Under the pieces are notes generated by a model. That model ran no database searches and was not told the DNA's origin. It saw nothing but the letters and a program-made list of their open reading frames with translations. Source: Nitrosococcus watsonii C-113 (GTDB lineage Bacteria > Pseudomonadota > Gammaproteobacteria > Nitrosococcales > Nitrosococcaceae). From it: DNA of 64,000 nucleotides. This document shows, piece after piece, positions 35,333 through 44,766 of this stretch; the stretch's first letter is position 1, and each line of letters starts with the position of its first letter. Both the position numbers and the translations under genes were made by a program. Where the stretch lies: the NCBI RefSeq assembly GCF_000143085.1, contig NC_014315.1, forward strand, positions 2,696,001-2,760,000. The letters run 5' to 3'.

Positions 35333-35697
35333 TATTTTTCCCCTGATAGATTTATTAAGCTGAGCAGTCAAACTTAATAAATAGCAAAATTTATGCTAAA
35401 TATTTTTTATCAAAACAAGCAGGAACTTACCTACGAAGCCCCCAGAATCAGGGATAAAAGTACGGCATTTCCCGTATTTTTCCTCAGAAATACGGGAAAT
35501 GCCGTACTTCAGCCTTCTCTACGGATGCACGGCACCCACCGCTTGAGGCTTTTTCTAACCCACCCGCAAAATAATGGTGTTTTTCATGGGCACAGCGCCA
35601 ATGGCCGTCCGTCTTGCAGGGACGGCTGCCCCCGCCTGCGGGTGAGCAGGGCAGCGCGAAACCAACCGTGCTTTTCTCAAAATTTTTGCTAAAATAC
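35333..35697. other. Gap with a long perfect hairpin
   Basis: Between the TonB receptor and the ABC transporter. It contains the 22-bp inverted repeat at 35458-35509 and a further G+C-rich stem-forming region (35601-35660). No gene recognised. Confidence 0.6.
35458..35509. repeat. Perfect 22-bp inverted repeat (hairpin)
   Basis: AAGTACGGCATTTCCCGTAT and the next two bases on the left arm are exactly complementary to 35488-35509, with an 8-base loop ttcctcag. It lies about 125 bases upstream of the TonB-receptor start. No T-run follows on either side, so it is not a simple terminator. Confidence 0.92.
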
Positions 35698-37188
35698 TTA
35701 TCTTTTCCGCTCTGCCAACCGCAGCCCTTTAGGGACTATGGCTCGATCCGCCCACTCAAACAGCCCTTGCACCAGCATGGCCAGTCCGGCGGCAGGAATG
35801 GCTCCTTCCAAAATAAGACTCACGTCATCCAAGCGAATTCCAGTCAATATAGGTTGCCCATATCCCCCGGCGCCGATTAAAGCACCCAGGGTAGCCGTGC
35901 CCACATTGATCACCGCTGAGGTTTTAATACCCGCCAAAATAGCGCGGGAGGCCATGGGCAGTTCCACTAAACGCAGCCTGGCCCCCGTTGAAAGACCCAG
36001 CGCTACTGCCGATTCTCGAAGCTGAGGGGAAATATCATGCAACCCGGTATGGGTATTGCGCAGGATGGGTAAAAGACTGTACAGGAATAAGGCCACAACC
36101 GCCGGCGGACCGCCAATGCCAAGGAGAGGAATCATGAAAACCAGCAAGGCCAGCGCGGGAATAGTTTGAATAATCCCCGCTATACTCAAGATAATCGACC
36201 CTAGCCGGGGCCGGTAGGCTGCGATAACTCCGAGCGGGATGGCGACAACAATGGCGCTTGTCAGGGAAATGCCGACCAAAACCAAGTGCTCCTTGGTATG
36301 GCGGTAAAAACGCTGCCAGGCGGTTACCGGAGAGGCTTGCGGGCGATGGCCAAAAGTTTGTTCCAGAAAATTTCCGGCTACCTGGAAATCGGGGACGCGC
36401 TCCAGCTTAACCTGGGCATTCATGGCGGCCATGCTTGCCGAATCAAGGCGCCCCTCCAAAGAATGTAAGGCAGTCACTGCCTCTGGCGCCTGTTTCAGCA
36501 AGTCACGCCGGTAAAGCAATAGGGCTTTATAGTCGGGAAAGTAATGACGATCATCTTCTAGTACGCGCAATCCATAATAATCAATTTCAGCATCGGTCGA
36601 GTAGAGATCAATCACCTGCAAGGAACCCTGCGCTAGTCCCCGGTAAGCGAGATCATGATCCAATCCGCTGACCTGGCGTTGGGGCAACCCATAGCGAGTA
36701 CGCAGACCCGGCCATCCGTCAGCCCGGGCCATAAACTCATTACTAAATCCCAGCACTAGCTCTGGATGTCTAACCAGATCTGAAATCTTACGAATATTGA
36801 GCCGCTCGGCAACCGCTTCTTTCATTCCCAAAGCATACGTATTATTGAATCCCAAGGGACGGCTCATCTCAATTCCCTGGGCCACTAAAAGGCGGCGCAG
36901 TTCGGCTTCTTCGGTCACCTGCCGGGAAAAAATTTCGTAATAGAGCGTGCCAGTATATTCAGGATAAATATCGATTTCACCGGTCAGCAAGGCGTTCCAA
37001 AGAACCCGCGATCCCCCCAGTTCCCGGCGATGGATCGCGTTCACGCCCGCACTCCGTATCTGCTGAACTACCAGCTCACCCAAAAGAATGGATTCCGTAA
37101 ACTTCTTGGAGCCAACGATCACCGCGGAATCGGCCAAGCATCCCGAGAATAGCAGCCACAAAGCCAAAGCAAGGCTTGCTTTATTCAC
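35698..37188 (-). CDS. Osmoprotectant-type ABC transporter, fused substrate-binding lipoprotein and permease (OpuC/ProW-like)
   Basis: About 496 residues from GTG 37188, which gives a lipoprotein signal (NKASLALALWLLFSGC). Residues 20-285 are an OpuAC-type binding domain (GSKKFTESILLGELV, IDIYPEYTGTLYYEI, DLYSTDAEIDYYGLRVL). The rest is a BPD-type permease with about five helices and NVGTATLGALIGAGGYGQPI. Such systems import glycine betaine, choline or other solutes. In the fusion order the binding domain precedes the permease. It overlaps the ATPase gene by 8 bases; an ATG at 37203 is an alternative start. Confidence 0.88.
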   Translation of the reverse strand: MNKASLALALWLLFSGCLADSAVIVGSKKFTESILLGELVVQQIRSAGVNAIHRRELGGSRVLWNALLTGEIDIYPEYTGTLYYEIFSRQVTEEAELRRLLVAQGIEMSRPLGFNNTYALGMKEAVAERLNIRKISDLVRHPELVLGFSNEFMARADGWPGLRTRYGLPQRQVSGLDHDLAYRGLAQGSLQVIDLYSTDAEIDYYGLRVLEDDRHYFPDYKALLLYRRDLLKQAPEAVTALHSLEGRLDSASMAAMNAQVKLERVPDFQVAGNFLEQTFGHRPQASPVTAWQRFYRHTKEHLVLVGISLTSAIVVAIPLGVIAAYRPRLGSIILSIAGIIQTIPALALLVFMIPLLGIGGPPAVVALFLYSLLPILRNTHTGLHDISPQLRESAVALGLSTGARLRLVELPMASRAILAGIKTSAVINVGTATLGALIGAGGYGQPILTGIRLDDVSLILEGAIPAAGLAMLVQGLFEWADRAIVPKGLRLAERKR

Positions 37189-37936
37189 TGTGCGGCCTTC
37201 CATAAGCCTCCAAGGGCGAACGTTGGGCACGAATAAAGCGTTCTACGAAAGGCGCACCAGGGTTTTCCACTAAATCTCGAATGCTCCCTTGCTGCACGAT
37301 TCTTCCTTCCTGCAGCAATACGATGTGATCACCAAAATGAGCTGCCTCTCCCATATCGTGGGTCACCATCACCACGGTTTTACCTAACGACCTAAAAACT
37401 TCTTTCAGTTCGGCTTGCAGTTCATAGCGGTTCAAAGGATCTAGGGCGCCTAAGGGCTCATCCAGCAATAGCAAGCTTGGATCAAGCATCAATGCACGCA
37501 TCAAAGCGACTCGCTGACGTTGCCCGCCAGAAAGCTGGATGGGGTATCGGTCCAAAGCCTCGCTGGGAAAACGGGTGAGCGTCACCAGCGCCTCAAGCCG
37601 CCGGTGTATCCGCGCTTTATCCCATCCTAGATGCTCGGCCATCAAAACAATATTGCTCCGTGCCGTGAAATGGGGAAACAATCCCCCTTCTTGAATCACG
37701 TACCCCATCTCCCGGCGCTGTGCTAAGATGTTGGCGGTGGTTAGGGAGACGCCCTCGAAACGGATGATGCCTGTATCTGGCTGAATGAGCCCTATCATTA
37801 ATCGCAGCAGTGTAGATTTACCGCAACCGCTAGGGCCGATTAAAACGGTGGTCCAACCTTGGGTAATGGACAGATCCGTAGTATGTAAAGCGATGGTGCT
37901 ACCGTAGCGTTTAGAAACCGCTTCCAGTTCTAGCAT
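37181..37936 (-). CDS. ABC transporter ATP-binding protein (OpuCA-like)
   Basis: A 251-residue ATPase with Walker A GPSGCGKSTLLR, signature LSGGQRQRVALMRAL, Walker B SLLLLDEPLGALDP and the H-loop MVTHDMGEA. It lacks the C-terminal CBS pair of osmosensing OpuCA/ProV. Encoded directly before the fused permease. Substrate most likely a quaternary amine. Confidence 0.92.
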   Translation of the reverse strand: MLELEAVSKRYGSTIALHTTDLSITQGWTTVLIGPSGCGKSTLLRLMIGLIQPDTGIIRFEGVSLTTANILAQRREMGYVIQEGGLFPHFTARSNIVLMAEHLGWDKARIHRRLEALVTLTRFPSEALDRYPIQLSGGQRQRVALMRALMLDPSLLLLDEPLGALDPLNRYELQAELKEVFRSLGKTVVMVTHDMGEAAHFGDHIVLLQEGRIVQQGSIRDLVENPGAPFVERFIRAQRSPLEAYGRPHSE

Positions 37937-38247
37937 GCCCTTGTACTCTGGAATGGGGGGAGCCGAATATTAAAATTCTGAGCCTATACAGAATAATGTC
38001 AAGGAGCAGGATCAATAACCCTCAACAAGTTCCCGCCAGAGAATAATAGTTTCCATATCCTCTAGAAACGGCCCCTTGCGAGTCTTCTTTTGATAATTCC
38101 GAATCCATCTACCAGCGGCTATTACTTCATAAACGATGAATACCCGACGGATAATTTGGCCTACGCTTTGCTGGTCGGTTATATAAATAAATGCTTGGCC
38201 TTTGATATGGCCTAAAGCTCCCTACTTTTCTATTTATTTTGTTATTT
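37937..38247. other. Gap: no secure gene
   Basis: About 300 bases. A minus-strand frame ending near 38010 (IVYEVIAAGRWIRNYQKK and following) is open for about 57 codons but has no start codon or family resemblance, so I do not call it. Promoters of the divergent genes should lie here. Confidence 0.5.
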
Positions 38248-38967
38248 GTGACGCTTTTAGATCCTCTTTTTACCACCTCTTTCACCTTCGCGCTTTTGCT
38301 GGGTCTGCTGAGTGGTCTGCATTGTGTTGCCATGTGCGGGGCGATCATCGGCACCCTAACCTTGAGCCTGCCACGGGAAATCCGCAGCGACAAAAAGCGA
38401 TTGCTCACTTTTGTCTTTGCCTATAATTTAGGCCGAGTCGCAAGTTACATTACCATGGGATTCATCATGGGGCTGCTGGTCGGGTTGCTGGGTTCCCTCA
38501 GCCATCCTCTCGTCTTCGGGGTCTCGGGACATGATATATTGCAGGCGGTTTCATCCTTTATCATGTTGGGCACGGGATTGTATCTTGCTAATTGGTTCCC
38601 CCGCTTTGCTGTGGTAGAGCGGATAGGGGTTCCTCTATGGCGCCGGCTAGAACCCTTGGGACGGCGGCTAATACCCGTTCGCTCTCGGAAGCAAGCCTTT
38701 GTCTTTGGTACCATTTGGGGTTGGCTGCCCTGTGGCTTGGTTTATAATGCCGTTGCGGTAGCCGCCACTACCGGTAGCGGAACCCAAAGTGCCTTAACCA
38801 TGCTTGCCTTTGGCATCGGCACTCTGCCAACAGTGATGAGCACGGGCATTTTTACCGCTTGGATGGCTCACCTCGCCAGCCTCAATCGCTTGCGCCTCGT
38901 AGCCGGTTTAGTCATTATCGCCATGGCCCTGGTTAACTTGCTGGCCGTTGGCTTCTATAAGGGCTAA
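38248..38967 (+). CDS. Sulfite exporter TauE/SafE-like membrane protein (CcoG/DsbD-region type)
   Basis: About 239 residues, six helices. GLLSGLHCVAMCGAIIGTLT and WGWLPCGLVYNAVAVAATTG are the paired Cys motifs of the UreH/DsbD-like group, often found with cytochrome oxidase or copper genes. The start is uncertain (GTG 38248 or TTG 38239). A metal-handling role is inferred from the Cys motifs and neighbourhood. Confidence 0.82.
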   Translation: MTLLDPLFTTSFTFALLLGLLSGLHCVAMCGAIIGTLTLSLPREIRSDKKRLLTFVFAYNLGRVASYITMGFIMGLLVGLLGSLSHPLVFGVSGHDILQAVSSFIMLGTGLYLANWFPRFAVVERIGVPLWRRLEPLGRRLIPVRSRKQAFVFGTIWGWLPCGLVYNAVAVAATTGSGTQSALTMLAFGIGTLPTVMSTGIFTAWMAHLASLNRLRLVAGLVIIAMALVNLLAVGFYKG

Positions 38968-39037
38968 TACGGCTACGGAAAATAGGGTAATATACCGTTT
39001 AAATCATCAATAATTAAACGGATAAACAGGTGACGGG

Positions 39038-40009
39038 ATGGATGGGTTTGATTCACTGATTGGTAAAGCGCCGGCTTTCGAAGCCCTTTTGCGCAGCGCA
39101 CGCATGGTGGCGGCCACAGAGGTGACCGCACTCATTATAGGAGAAACGGGAACAGGTAAAGAGCTGTTGGCACAGGCCATTCATGCCGAGAGCCAGCGGG
39201 CAAACAAAGCATTTGCAGCCATTAACTGCGCGGCACTGCCGGAAGGGCTAGCCGAATCAGAACTTTTTGGCCATCGCCGTGGCGCTTTCTCTGGCGCCAT
39301 CCATGACCATTTGGGACGTTTTCGGGCTGCCGAAGGAGGTACCGTATTCCTGGATGAAGTCAACGAGCTCTCTCCTGCCATTCAAGCTAAGCTGCTCCGC
39401 TTCCTGGAATCGGGCGAATGCCAGGCCATTGGCGATACGCGGGTCCAACACTGCGATGTACGGGTTATCGCTGCCACTAATTGCAATCTAAACCAACGAA
39501 TCCAGGAAGGACGGTTTCGCCAAGATCTTTACTACCGCCTCCATGTGGTGCCCTTGGAGATACCACCCTTGCGGGCACGGGAAGGAGATATCCACAGGCT
39601 TTTAAAGCACTTTTGCGCCGTCTTTGCTCAGCACCACCACGGCCTTACGCCAGCGGGCTTTAATGCGGCTGCCTTACGGGTTCTCAACCTCTATTCCTGG
39701 CCCGGCAATGTGCGGGAATTGCGTAATTTTTGCGAGCGCATGATGGTGCTATTGCCGGGCCAAATTGTTACCCCTCAAAATCTGCCCTTTAACATTCGCG
39801 GCGACTTGAATCTGCTGCCAGAAAAGGGGGAAAAACCACTGATCACCTTGCCAGAAAGCGGTTTAGAACTTGATCGGGTAGAGATGGAACTCATTCACCA
39901 AGCCATCGCCAAAACCAAGGGTAATCGCGCTAAAGCCGCGCGGCTGTTGGGTATTAGCCGCGATACGCTCTGTTATCGGCTGCAGAAATACACCCTTCAA
40001 ACCAATTAA
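39038..40009 (+). CDS. Sigma-54-dependent transcriptional activator without receiver domain
   Basis: A 323-residue AAA+ enhancer-binding protein: Walker A GETGTGKELLAQAIH, the sigma-54 contact loop as GAFSGA instead of GAFTGA, Walker B EGGTVFLDEVNEL, arginine-finger region FRQDLYYRLHVVP and a C-terminal Fis-type HTH (NRAKAARLLGISRDTLCYRL). It starts at the AAA+ domain, so input must come from another protein or expression level. Its target is unknown; the only sigma-54 promoter I see in the window is that of pilA, 10 kb away. Confidence 0.9.
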   Translation: MDGFDSLIGKAPAFEALLRSARMVAATEVTALIIGETGTGKELLAQAIHAESQRANKAFAAINCAALPEGLAESELFGHRRGAFSGAIHDHLGRFRAAEGGTVFLDEVNELSPAIQAKLLRFLESGECQAIGDTRVQHCDVRVIAATNCNLNQRIQEGRFRQDLYYRLHVVPLEIPPLRAREGDIHRLLKHFCAVFAQHHHGLTPAGFNAAALRVLNLYSWPGNVRELRNFCERMMVLLPGQIVTPQNLPFNIRGDLNLLPEKGEKPLITLPESGLELDRVEMELIHQAIAKTKGNRAKAARLLGISRDTLCYRLQKYTLQTN

Positions 40010-40121
40010 AACAAAACAACGCCAAGGGCATGGTCAACACGGTGCCATACGGACGGACCTGCCCTTTTAGCGCACCTGCAATTATGCCGAACCTGCTAGT
40101 TGGCATTCTTATTTTATATAG

Positions 40122-41327
40122 ATGAATAGCACCGAACAGCAACAGCCTCTGAGTATCATTAAATTCGCTGATCGCCAGATTACCCTTCTGGGCACCGCCC
40201 ATGTCTCGCGAGCTAGTGCCGAGCATGTCAAGGCACTGCTTGCGACAGGGGACTACGATGCCGTGGCGGTTGAACTCTGCCCGAGCCGTTACCAGGCCCT
40301 TATCAACCCTAATGCCCTCTCCCGCATGGATCTGCTCGAAGTACTTCGCAAAGGCAAGGCTGCCATGGTAACCGCCAGTCTGGCCCTGGGTGCTTATCAG
40401 CAGCGGATAGCCGAGCAGTTCGGTATCGAACCCGGCGCGGAAATGCGCGCGGCCGTCGATTCGGCCCATAGTGCCAAACTTCCCGTATTGTTGATTGACC
40501 GAGAAGTCGGCACCACCCTCAAGCGCATCTACCGCAATGTCCCTTGGTGGCAGCGCTTTAACTTGATCGGCGGACTATTTGCCAGCCTAATGTCCCGGGA
40601 TACGGTCAGCGAAGAAGAAGTAGAGCGCCTTAAGGAGGGAGATGTCCTGGAAACAACCTTCTCTCAGTTTGCAATGGAAGCGGAAAATCTCTACTTACCT
40701 CTCATCGACGAGCGGGACCGCTACATGGCGGCCCGCCTCCGGGAAGAAATGAATCAGAATGAATACCGTCATCTCTTAGGGGTCATCGGGGCGGGGCATC
40801 TCCGGGGCGTAACCCGTTACCTAGAACAAGACAACGCTACACCCGCGAAAAAAACTATCACCGAACTGGATCAGATCCCCCCCCCGAGCCGTTGGCCTCA
40901 AATTATCCCCTGGTTGATCGTGGTTCTGGTGTTGGTTGGCTTCATCTTTGGTTTTTACCGTAGTCCCGAACTGGGCTGGCAGTTGATTATAGACTGGATT
41001 TTAATCAACGGTGGCCTGGCTGCCCTGGGCGCCCTCATCGCCGGCGCCCACCCCTTAACCATTGCGGGCGCATTCGCCGCCGCGCCTTTGACTTCCCTCA
41101 ATCCCACCATCGGAGCAGGTATGGTCACCGCCGCGATTGAAACATTTCTGCGCCGGCCTACCGTGGGAGATTTTAGCCGCCTCCGGCAGGAAACCGTCCA
41201 TATCAAGGGTTGGTGGAGCAACCGCGTCACTCGGATTCTACTGGTATTTTTACTCAGTACCCTCGGCAGCGCCGTAGGGACTTATGTGGCCGGTTTCAAG
41301 ATCATTGATCGCCTGACGGGAGCATAA
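40122..41327 (+). CDS. TraB/PrgY-family membrane protein
   Basis: A 401-residue protein. The TIKI/EreA-like catalytic-type motifs are present: ITLLGTAHVSRASAEHV, DAVAVELCPSRYQAL, and VIGAGHLRGVTRYL. The C-terminal third has about four membrane helices. PrgY shuts off peptide pheromone in enterococci; bacterial chromosomal homologues are of unknown function, possibly peptidases. Confidence 0.88.
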   Translation: MNSTEQQQPLSIIKFADRQITLLGTAHVSRASAEHVKALLATGDYDAVAVELCPSRYQALINPNALSRMDLLEVLRKGKAAMVTASLALGAYQQRIAEQFGIEPGAEMRAAVDSAHSAKLPVLLIDREVGTTLKRIYRNVPWWQRFNLIGGLFASLMSRDTVSEEEVERLKEGDVLETTFSQFAMEAENLYLPLIDERDRYMAARLREEMNQNEYRHLLGVIGAGHLRGVTRYLEQDNATPAKKTITELDQIPPPSRWPQIIPWLIVVLVLVGFIFGFYRSPELGWQLIIDWILINGGLAALGALIAGAHPLTIAGAFAAAPLTSLNPTIGAGMVTAAIETFLRRPTVGDFSRLRQETVHIKGWWSNRVTRILLVFLLSTLGSAVGTYVAGFKIIDRLTGA

Positions 41328-41537
41328 TCCCGGTTCCCATAGGACAAGGGGGAATTTCCCGGATTTTCGATTGTCTCACTGTAAGTCTATGGATCAGGAC
41401 ATGCGATTATTTCGCATATCGCCTCCTGAAAATCCATAAAACCTACTGCTGGACGGACTATGTCACTCCCCTTCTTCGCTTTGTGCGACGGGGATCGCGG
41501 GTTCGAATTCCGGCAACCTGTCTTTTGGAGCAAATAA

Positions 41538-42029
41538 ATGCGATTAATCTATCAGCTTAGCCTAGGTCTTCTATTAATTTTACCCGTAATCTCTTCCCAT
41601 GCTGAGGAAGAAAGCGTATGGGACAAGGCCCAGGTCTCCTATTTTGGTCCCTCCAATATCACGGTCTATCGCAGTCCTACCTGCGGCTGCTGTAAGAAAT
41701 GGGTCGATCACCTAGAACAGCACCACTTCACTGTTAAAGATATCACCACCGATAATATGCAAACCCTAAAGCAACAATATGGTGTTCCCCGGGAGTTGGC
41801 TTCCTGCCATACCGCTATCATCAATGGTTATGTCATTGAAGGCCATGTTCCCGCCGACGATATCAAACGCCTCCTTATGGAGAAACCTAAAATAACGGGC
41901 CTGACGGTTCCCGCCATGCCGGTAGGCACACCAGGCATGGAAATGGGGGCGAGAAAAGATCCATTCTATGTCCTTCAGTTTAATGAAGCAGGCCAGTCAA
42001 AACCATTTAATACCTACCAGAATTACTGA
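41538..42029 (+). CDS. DUF411 periplasmic metal-binding protein
   Basis: A 163-residue protein with a cleavable signal (LIYQLSLGLLLILPVISSHA). The family core is YRSPTCGCCKKWVDHLEQH then ASCHTAIINGYVIEGHVPA, with Cys pairs and Met-rich motifs (PAMPVGTPGMEMG) suited to copper. DUF411 genes travel with copper resistance. A short hairpin follows the stop. Confidence 0.92.
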   Translation: MRLIYQLSLGLLLILPVISSHAEEESVWDKAQVSYFGPSNITVYRSPTCGCCKKWVDHLEQHHFTVKDITTDNMQTLKQQYGVPRELASCHTAIINGYVIEGHVPADDIKRLLMEKPKITGLTVPAMPVGTPGMEMGARKDPFYVLQFNEAGQSKPFNTYQNY

Positions 42030-42052
42030 ATTTAAAGAATGGATACTACTTA

Positions 42053-42078
42053 GCGGCAATGGACTGCCGCTTCTTCCC
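42053..42078 (+). terminator. Possible terminator after the DUF411 gene
   Basis: GCGGCA-atggac-TGCCGC followed by TTCTTCCCTT, 24 bases after the stop. The stem is only 6 bp and the T-tract is interrupted, so support is modest. Confidence 0.45.
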
Positions 42079-42271
42079 TTGAAGGAATACAGGGATGTAT
42101 GACGATCCCCCAGCGAGCGTGCGAAGTGAAACTTTGCTGCGAGCGCGAGGGCAAGGTAAAGTGATGTTTGCGGCGGGCAAAATTCGCGGTATCATTGAGG
42201 GCGCGGCTAGATAGTGTTGGAAGCGCTACCTAGCCACTTGCCACAGACCCAATAGGAAAAGTATTGAGGCC

Positions 42272-43618
42272 ATGACCGAGCGTGATTCTACCACTATCCA
42301 GCGGTCCTATACATTCCGCTTCTACCCCACCAGTGTCCAGCGCCAGCAACTCGCTATGGAATTTGGCCATGCCTGGTGGGTGTGGAATACCGCTTTAGCC
42401 TGGCGTGGCCGTCAATACCGAGTGCACGACAAGCGCGTTAGCGGCATTGACTTTAGCCGCCAGCTCACGTTTCTAAAAAAGCTAGGGCCGTACGCGTGGC
42501 TGGGCGAGGCCAGCGCTACAACGCTTAATCAAAAGCTCAGGGACCAGGATGTGGCCTTCAGGAACTTCTTTGCTGGGCGGGCCAAGTATCCAAAGTTCAA
42601 AAAAAGAGCGCACGGGCAAAGCGTGCGGTATCAGCTAGACTAGCGCCAGGTAGCCAACCTGTATCGTAGCGGCGAATTTCTTAAACTACCCAAGCTCGGG
42701 TCGCTCAAGCTCAAGTGGTCCCGCAGGCCCCAAGGCATCCCCAAAATGGTGACGGTTACCCAGGACTGCGCGGGCCGCTATTGTGTCTCCTTCATGTGTG
42801 AGGAAACCCTTCAATACCTGCCGCAAAAGCCAAACGGCAGCGGTATTGATTTAGGGGTGTGCGATGTGGTGGTGACTTCCGAGGGCTGGAAGTCCGGCAA
42901 CCCACGCCACCTACGCAGGCATACCCGGCAACTCAGAAAAACCCAGCGCAGGCTATCCCGCAAGCGCAAGGGAAGCGTTCGTTGGCATCGTCAGCGGATA
43001 CGGGTCGCCAAAGCCCACGCCAGGGTGAGCAATACCCGCCAAGACTTTCTGCACAAGCTCACCACGGCGCTGATTCGCCAAGCGGGGTTCATTGCCATGG
43101 AAACGCTCAACGTCAGGGGCATGATGGCCAATCGGCGCATCGCCAAAGCCTTGGGCGATGTGGGCATGTTTGAGCTCAAGCGGCAACTGGAATACAAGGC
43201 TAAGTGGTATGGCCGGGCGTTGGTGCAAGTGGATAGGTGGGCGCCCACCAGTAAAACGTGCTCAGTGTGTGGCGCAGTGCAAGCGGCTATGCCGCTCAAG
43301 GTCCGCGAGTGGACTTGCCCGGACTGTAAGTCAGTCCATGACCGCGATATTAACGCGGCTAAAAATATTTTAAGGTTAGCTACACGGTTGGGAGAACCGG
43401 AAGTGATGCGCGTGGAGGGGTATACCCACCGGAGGTGGCTTATGGCTGCTGAAGGACTCCGTGGAAACGCGAATTGTAGCAGGCGAGGGAGCTTGTCGGG
43501 AACAAGCGAACGAGACTTAGCCGCAAACTCCAAGTCTCGACACATTCCGGCGCGAGTAACAGCGGGTTGCCTGAAACTAATACTCGGCCGAACTATCATG
43601 CCATACCATCACCGATGA
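42272..43618 (+). pseudogene. tnpB: IS200/IS605-type TnpB (OrfB) with an internal stop
   Basis: RNA-guided nuclease TnpB of an IS1341-like element without tnpA. An in-frame TAG at 42641 (after SVRYQLD) splits an otherwise continuous frame; the downstream part resumes RQVANLYRSGEFLKLPKL. The RuvC residues survive: GIDLGVC (Asp), AMETLNVRGM (Glu), DRDINAAKNI (Asp), and the zinc ribbon CSVCG ... CPDC. The frame runs past the usual end into the region encoding the omega RNA. Translation could reinitiate at 42746, but that product lacks the N-terminal lobe. Confidence 0.88.
43400..43560 (+). ncRNA. Probable omega-RNA/right-end region of the TnpB element
   Basis: In IS605-type elements the guide RNA scaffold overlaps the tnpB 3' end and the transposon right end. 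This stretch is conserved with a separate remnant at 44770-44920 (both contain gagacttagccgcaaact), while sequence beyond diverges, which marks the likely right end near 43535. Boundaries are estimates. Confidence 0.45.
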
Positions 43619-43633
43619 TTTTTTTAGCTGTCC

Positions 43634-44080
43634 TCAGGCATCGTGGCGATGGCCATGTTGCCAACCTTGCCCCTGCCTTCCGCCTCTTTCAACGCATCGG
43701 CGAAAGGCAGGAAGGTGATTATCCATGGATGCTTTTTGTAATTGGGTGAGCACTCTCTGAACGCCTGGATAATCTGTTGTCGATTCAAGCAGCCTATCAT
43801 ACATATTTGCGTTTTCGATTTCCGCTTCGACTCCTATTTGACAGGCTTCCAGAACAGATAAAGGCGCTTCAATTCGTGAAGCCCAATTATCTTCTGGAAC
43901 AGCAACACCCTATTTTTGAAACAAAGGTAATAATGCTTCGATATGCCGGCTTTCCGCTTCTACGATATTAATGAAGGGACGTATTTCACCGAACTTACGA
44001 ATGACATGGCGGTATGTTGCACGTGCCTTGTACTCATCGTTAATGGCTTCTATGAGAACATTGCTTACAGTTTCTGACAT
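43634..44080 (-). pseudogene. DUF2202 ferritin-like protein with an internal stop
   Basis: Minus strand from ATG 44080 reads SNVLIEAINDEYKARATYRH, VEAESRHIEALLPLFQK, then TAG, then GVAVPEDNWASRI, VEAEIENANMYDRLL and NHLPAFRRCVERGG. Glu and Exx H metal ligands of the ferritin-like DUF2202 fold are visible. A single nonsense change (expected Tyr) splits the gene; no frameshift is needed. About 148 codons. Confidence 0.82.
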
Positions 44081-44169
44081 TGTTTTCTTCTTAAGAAAAA
44101 ATGCTGAACCTATTTTCGCGCCTGTCGGGTCAAAATTGGGTAGTACCCTAGACCGGAGTGGTCCAGTAC

Positions 44170-44739
44170 CTAGATGAGCGGCTTCACGCCTAGCAGCGTT
44201 TCATGAAGCCAGAAAACGATTGCCGCATATACAGCCAAGCCAGCCACAACCACGATAAGGTCGTTTGCTTTCGATTGAGGCATACTAGGTACTGAGCGGG
44301 TGACTCGCTTCATCATCGAGATACGATCTACGATGGCCCACAGCAAGAACGACCCGAACAATAATAGGTCGGCTAACGTGCCGTTTACCAATAAGTGCGC
44401 CACGGCCCAAATCATCACAGCGACAAGCTGCGGATGTTTTACAGTGTTATTAATTCGCCCAGGAAAGTATGGCGCAAGAAAAAGAATGAATGTGGGCAGC
44501 AAAAGAATGGTAACCACATAGCGCAACCAAATAGGCGATACGTAAAGTAAGGTGGGTGCTTGTCTTAGGTCCGCGTAGCCCTTTGATATGAAAATAATCC
44601 CAATGAGCGAGATACTGCCATACAGTATTTTCCATCCGATTTCGCTTTTTGCCGCCAATTGATCACGTAGCGGCAAGGCTACGATGGACATAGAATGCAT
44701 GCCGAAGAATAATGCGAGACCTAGCAAGAATTGCGGCAT
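44170..44739 (-). CDS. NnrU family membrane protein
   Basis: A 189-residue protein with five to six helices. The start PQFLLGLALFFGMHSMSIVA, LPLRDQLAAK and VKHPQLVAVMIWAVAHLLVN then DLLLFGSFLLWAIVDR match NnrU/15-cis-zeta-carotene isomerase-like proteins, which use a heme between conserved His residues. NnrU is linked to nitrite/nitric-oxide metabolism in denitrifiers; here the function is unproven. Confidence 0.88.
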   Translation of the reverse strand: MPQFLLGLALFFGMHSMSIVALPLRDQLAAKSEIGWKILYGSISLIGIIFISKGYADLRQAPTLLYVSPIWLRYVVTILLLPTFILFLAPYFPGRINNTVKHPQLVAVMIWAVAHLLVNGTLADLLLFGSFLLWAIVDRISMMKRVTRSVPSMPQSKANDLIVVVAGLAVYAAIVFWLHETLLGVKPLI

Positions 44740-44766
44740 ATAGAGTAGATGGCTCCTTTAGATAAA

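Noticed and set aside
38010-38182. Minus-strand open frame of about 57 codons
   Set aside because: No start codon, ribosome-binding site or family resemblance.
41490-41520. tRNA-like T-arm (gcgggttcgaattcc) before the DUF411 gene
   Set aside because: No matching acceptor stem, D-arm or anticodon arm within 80 bases upstream. It could be a tRNA or tmRNA 3'-end fragment, but support is too weak to call.
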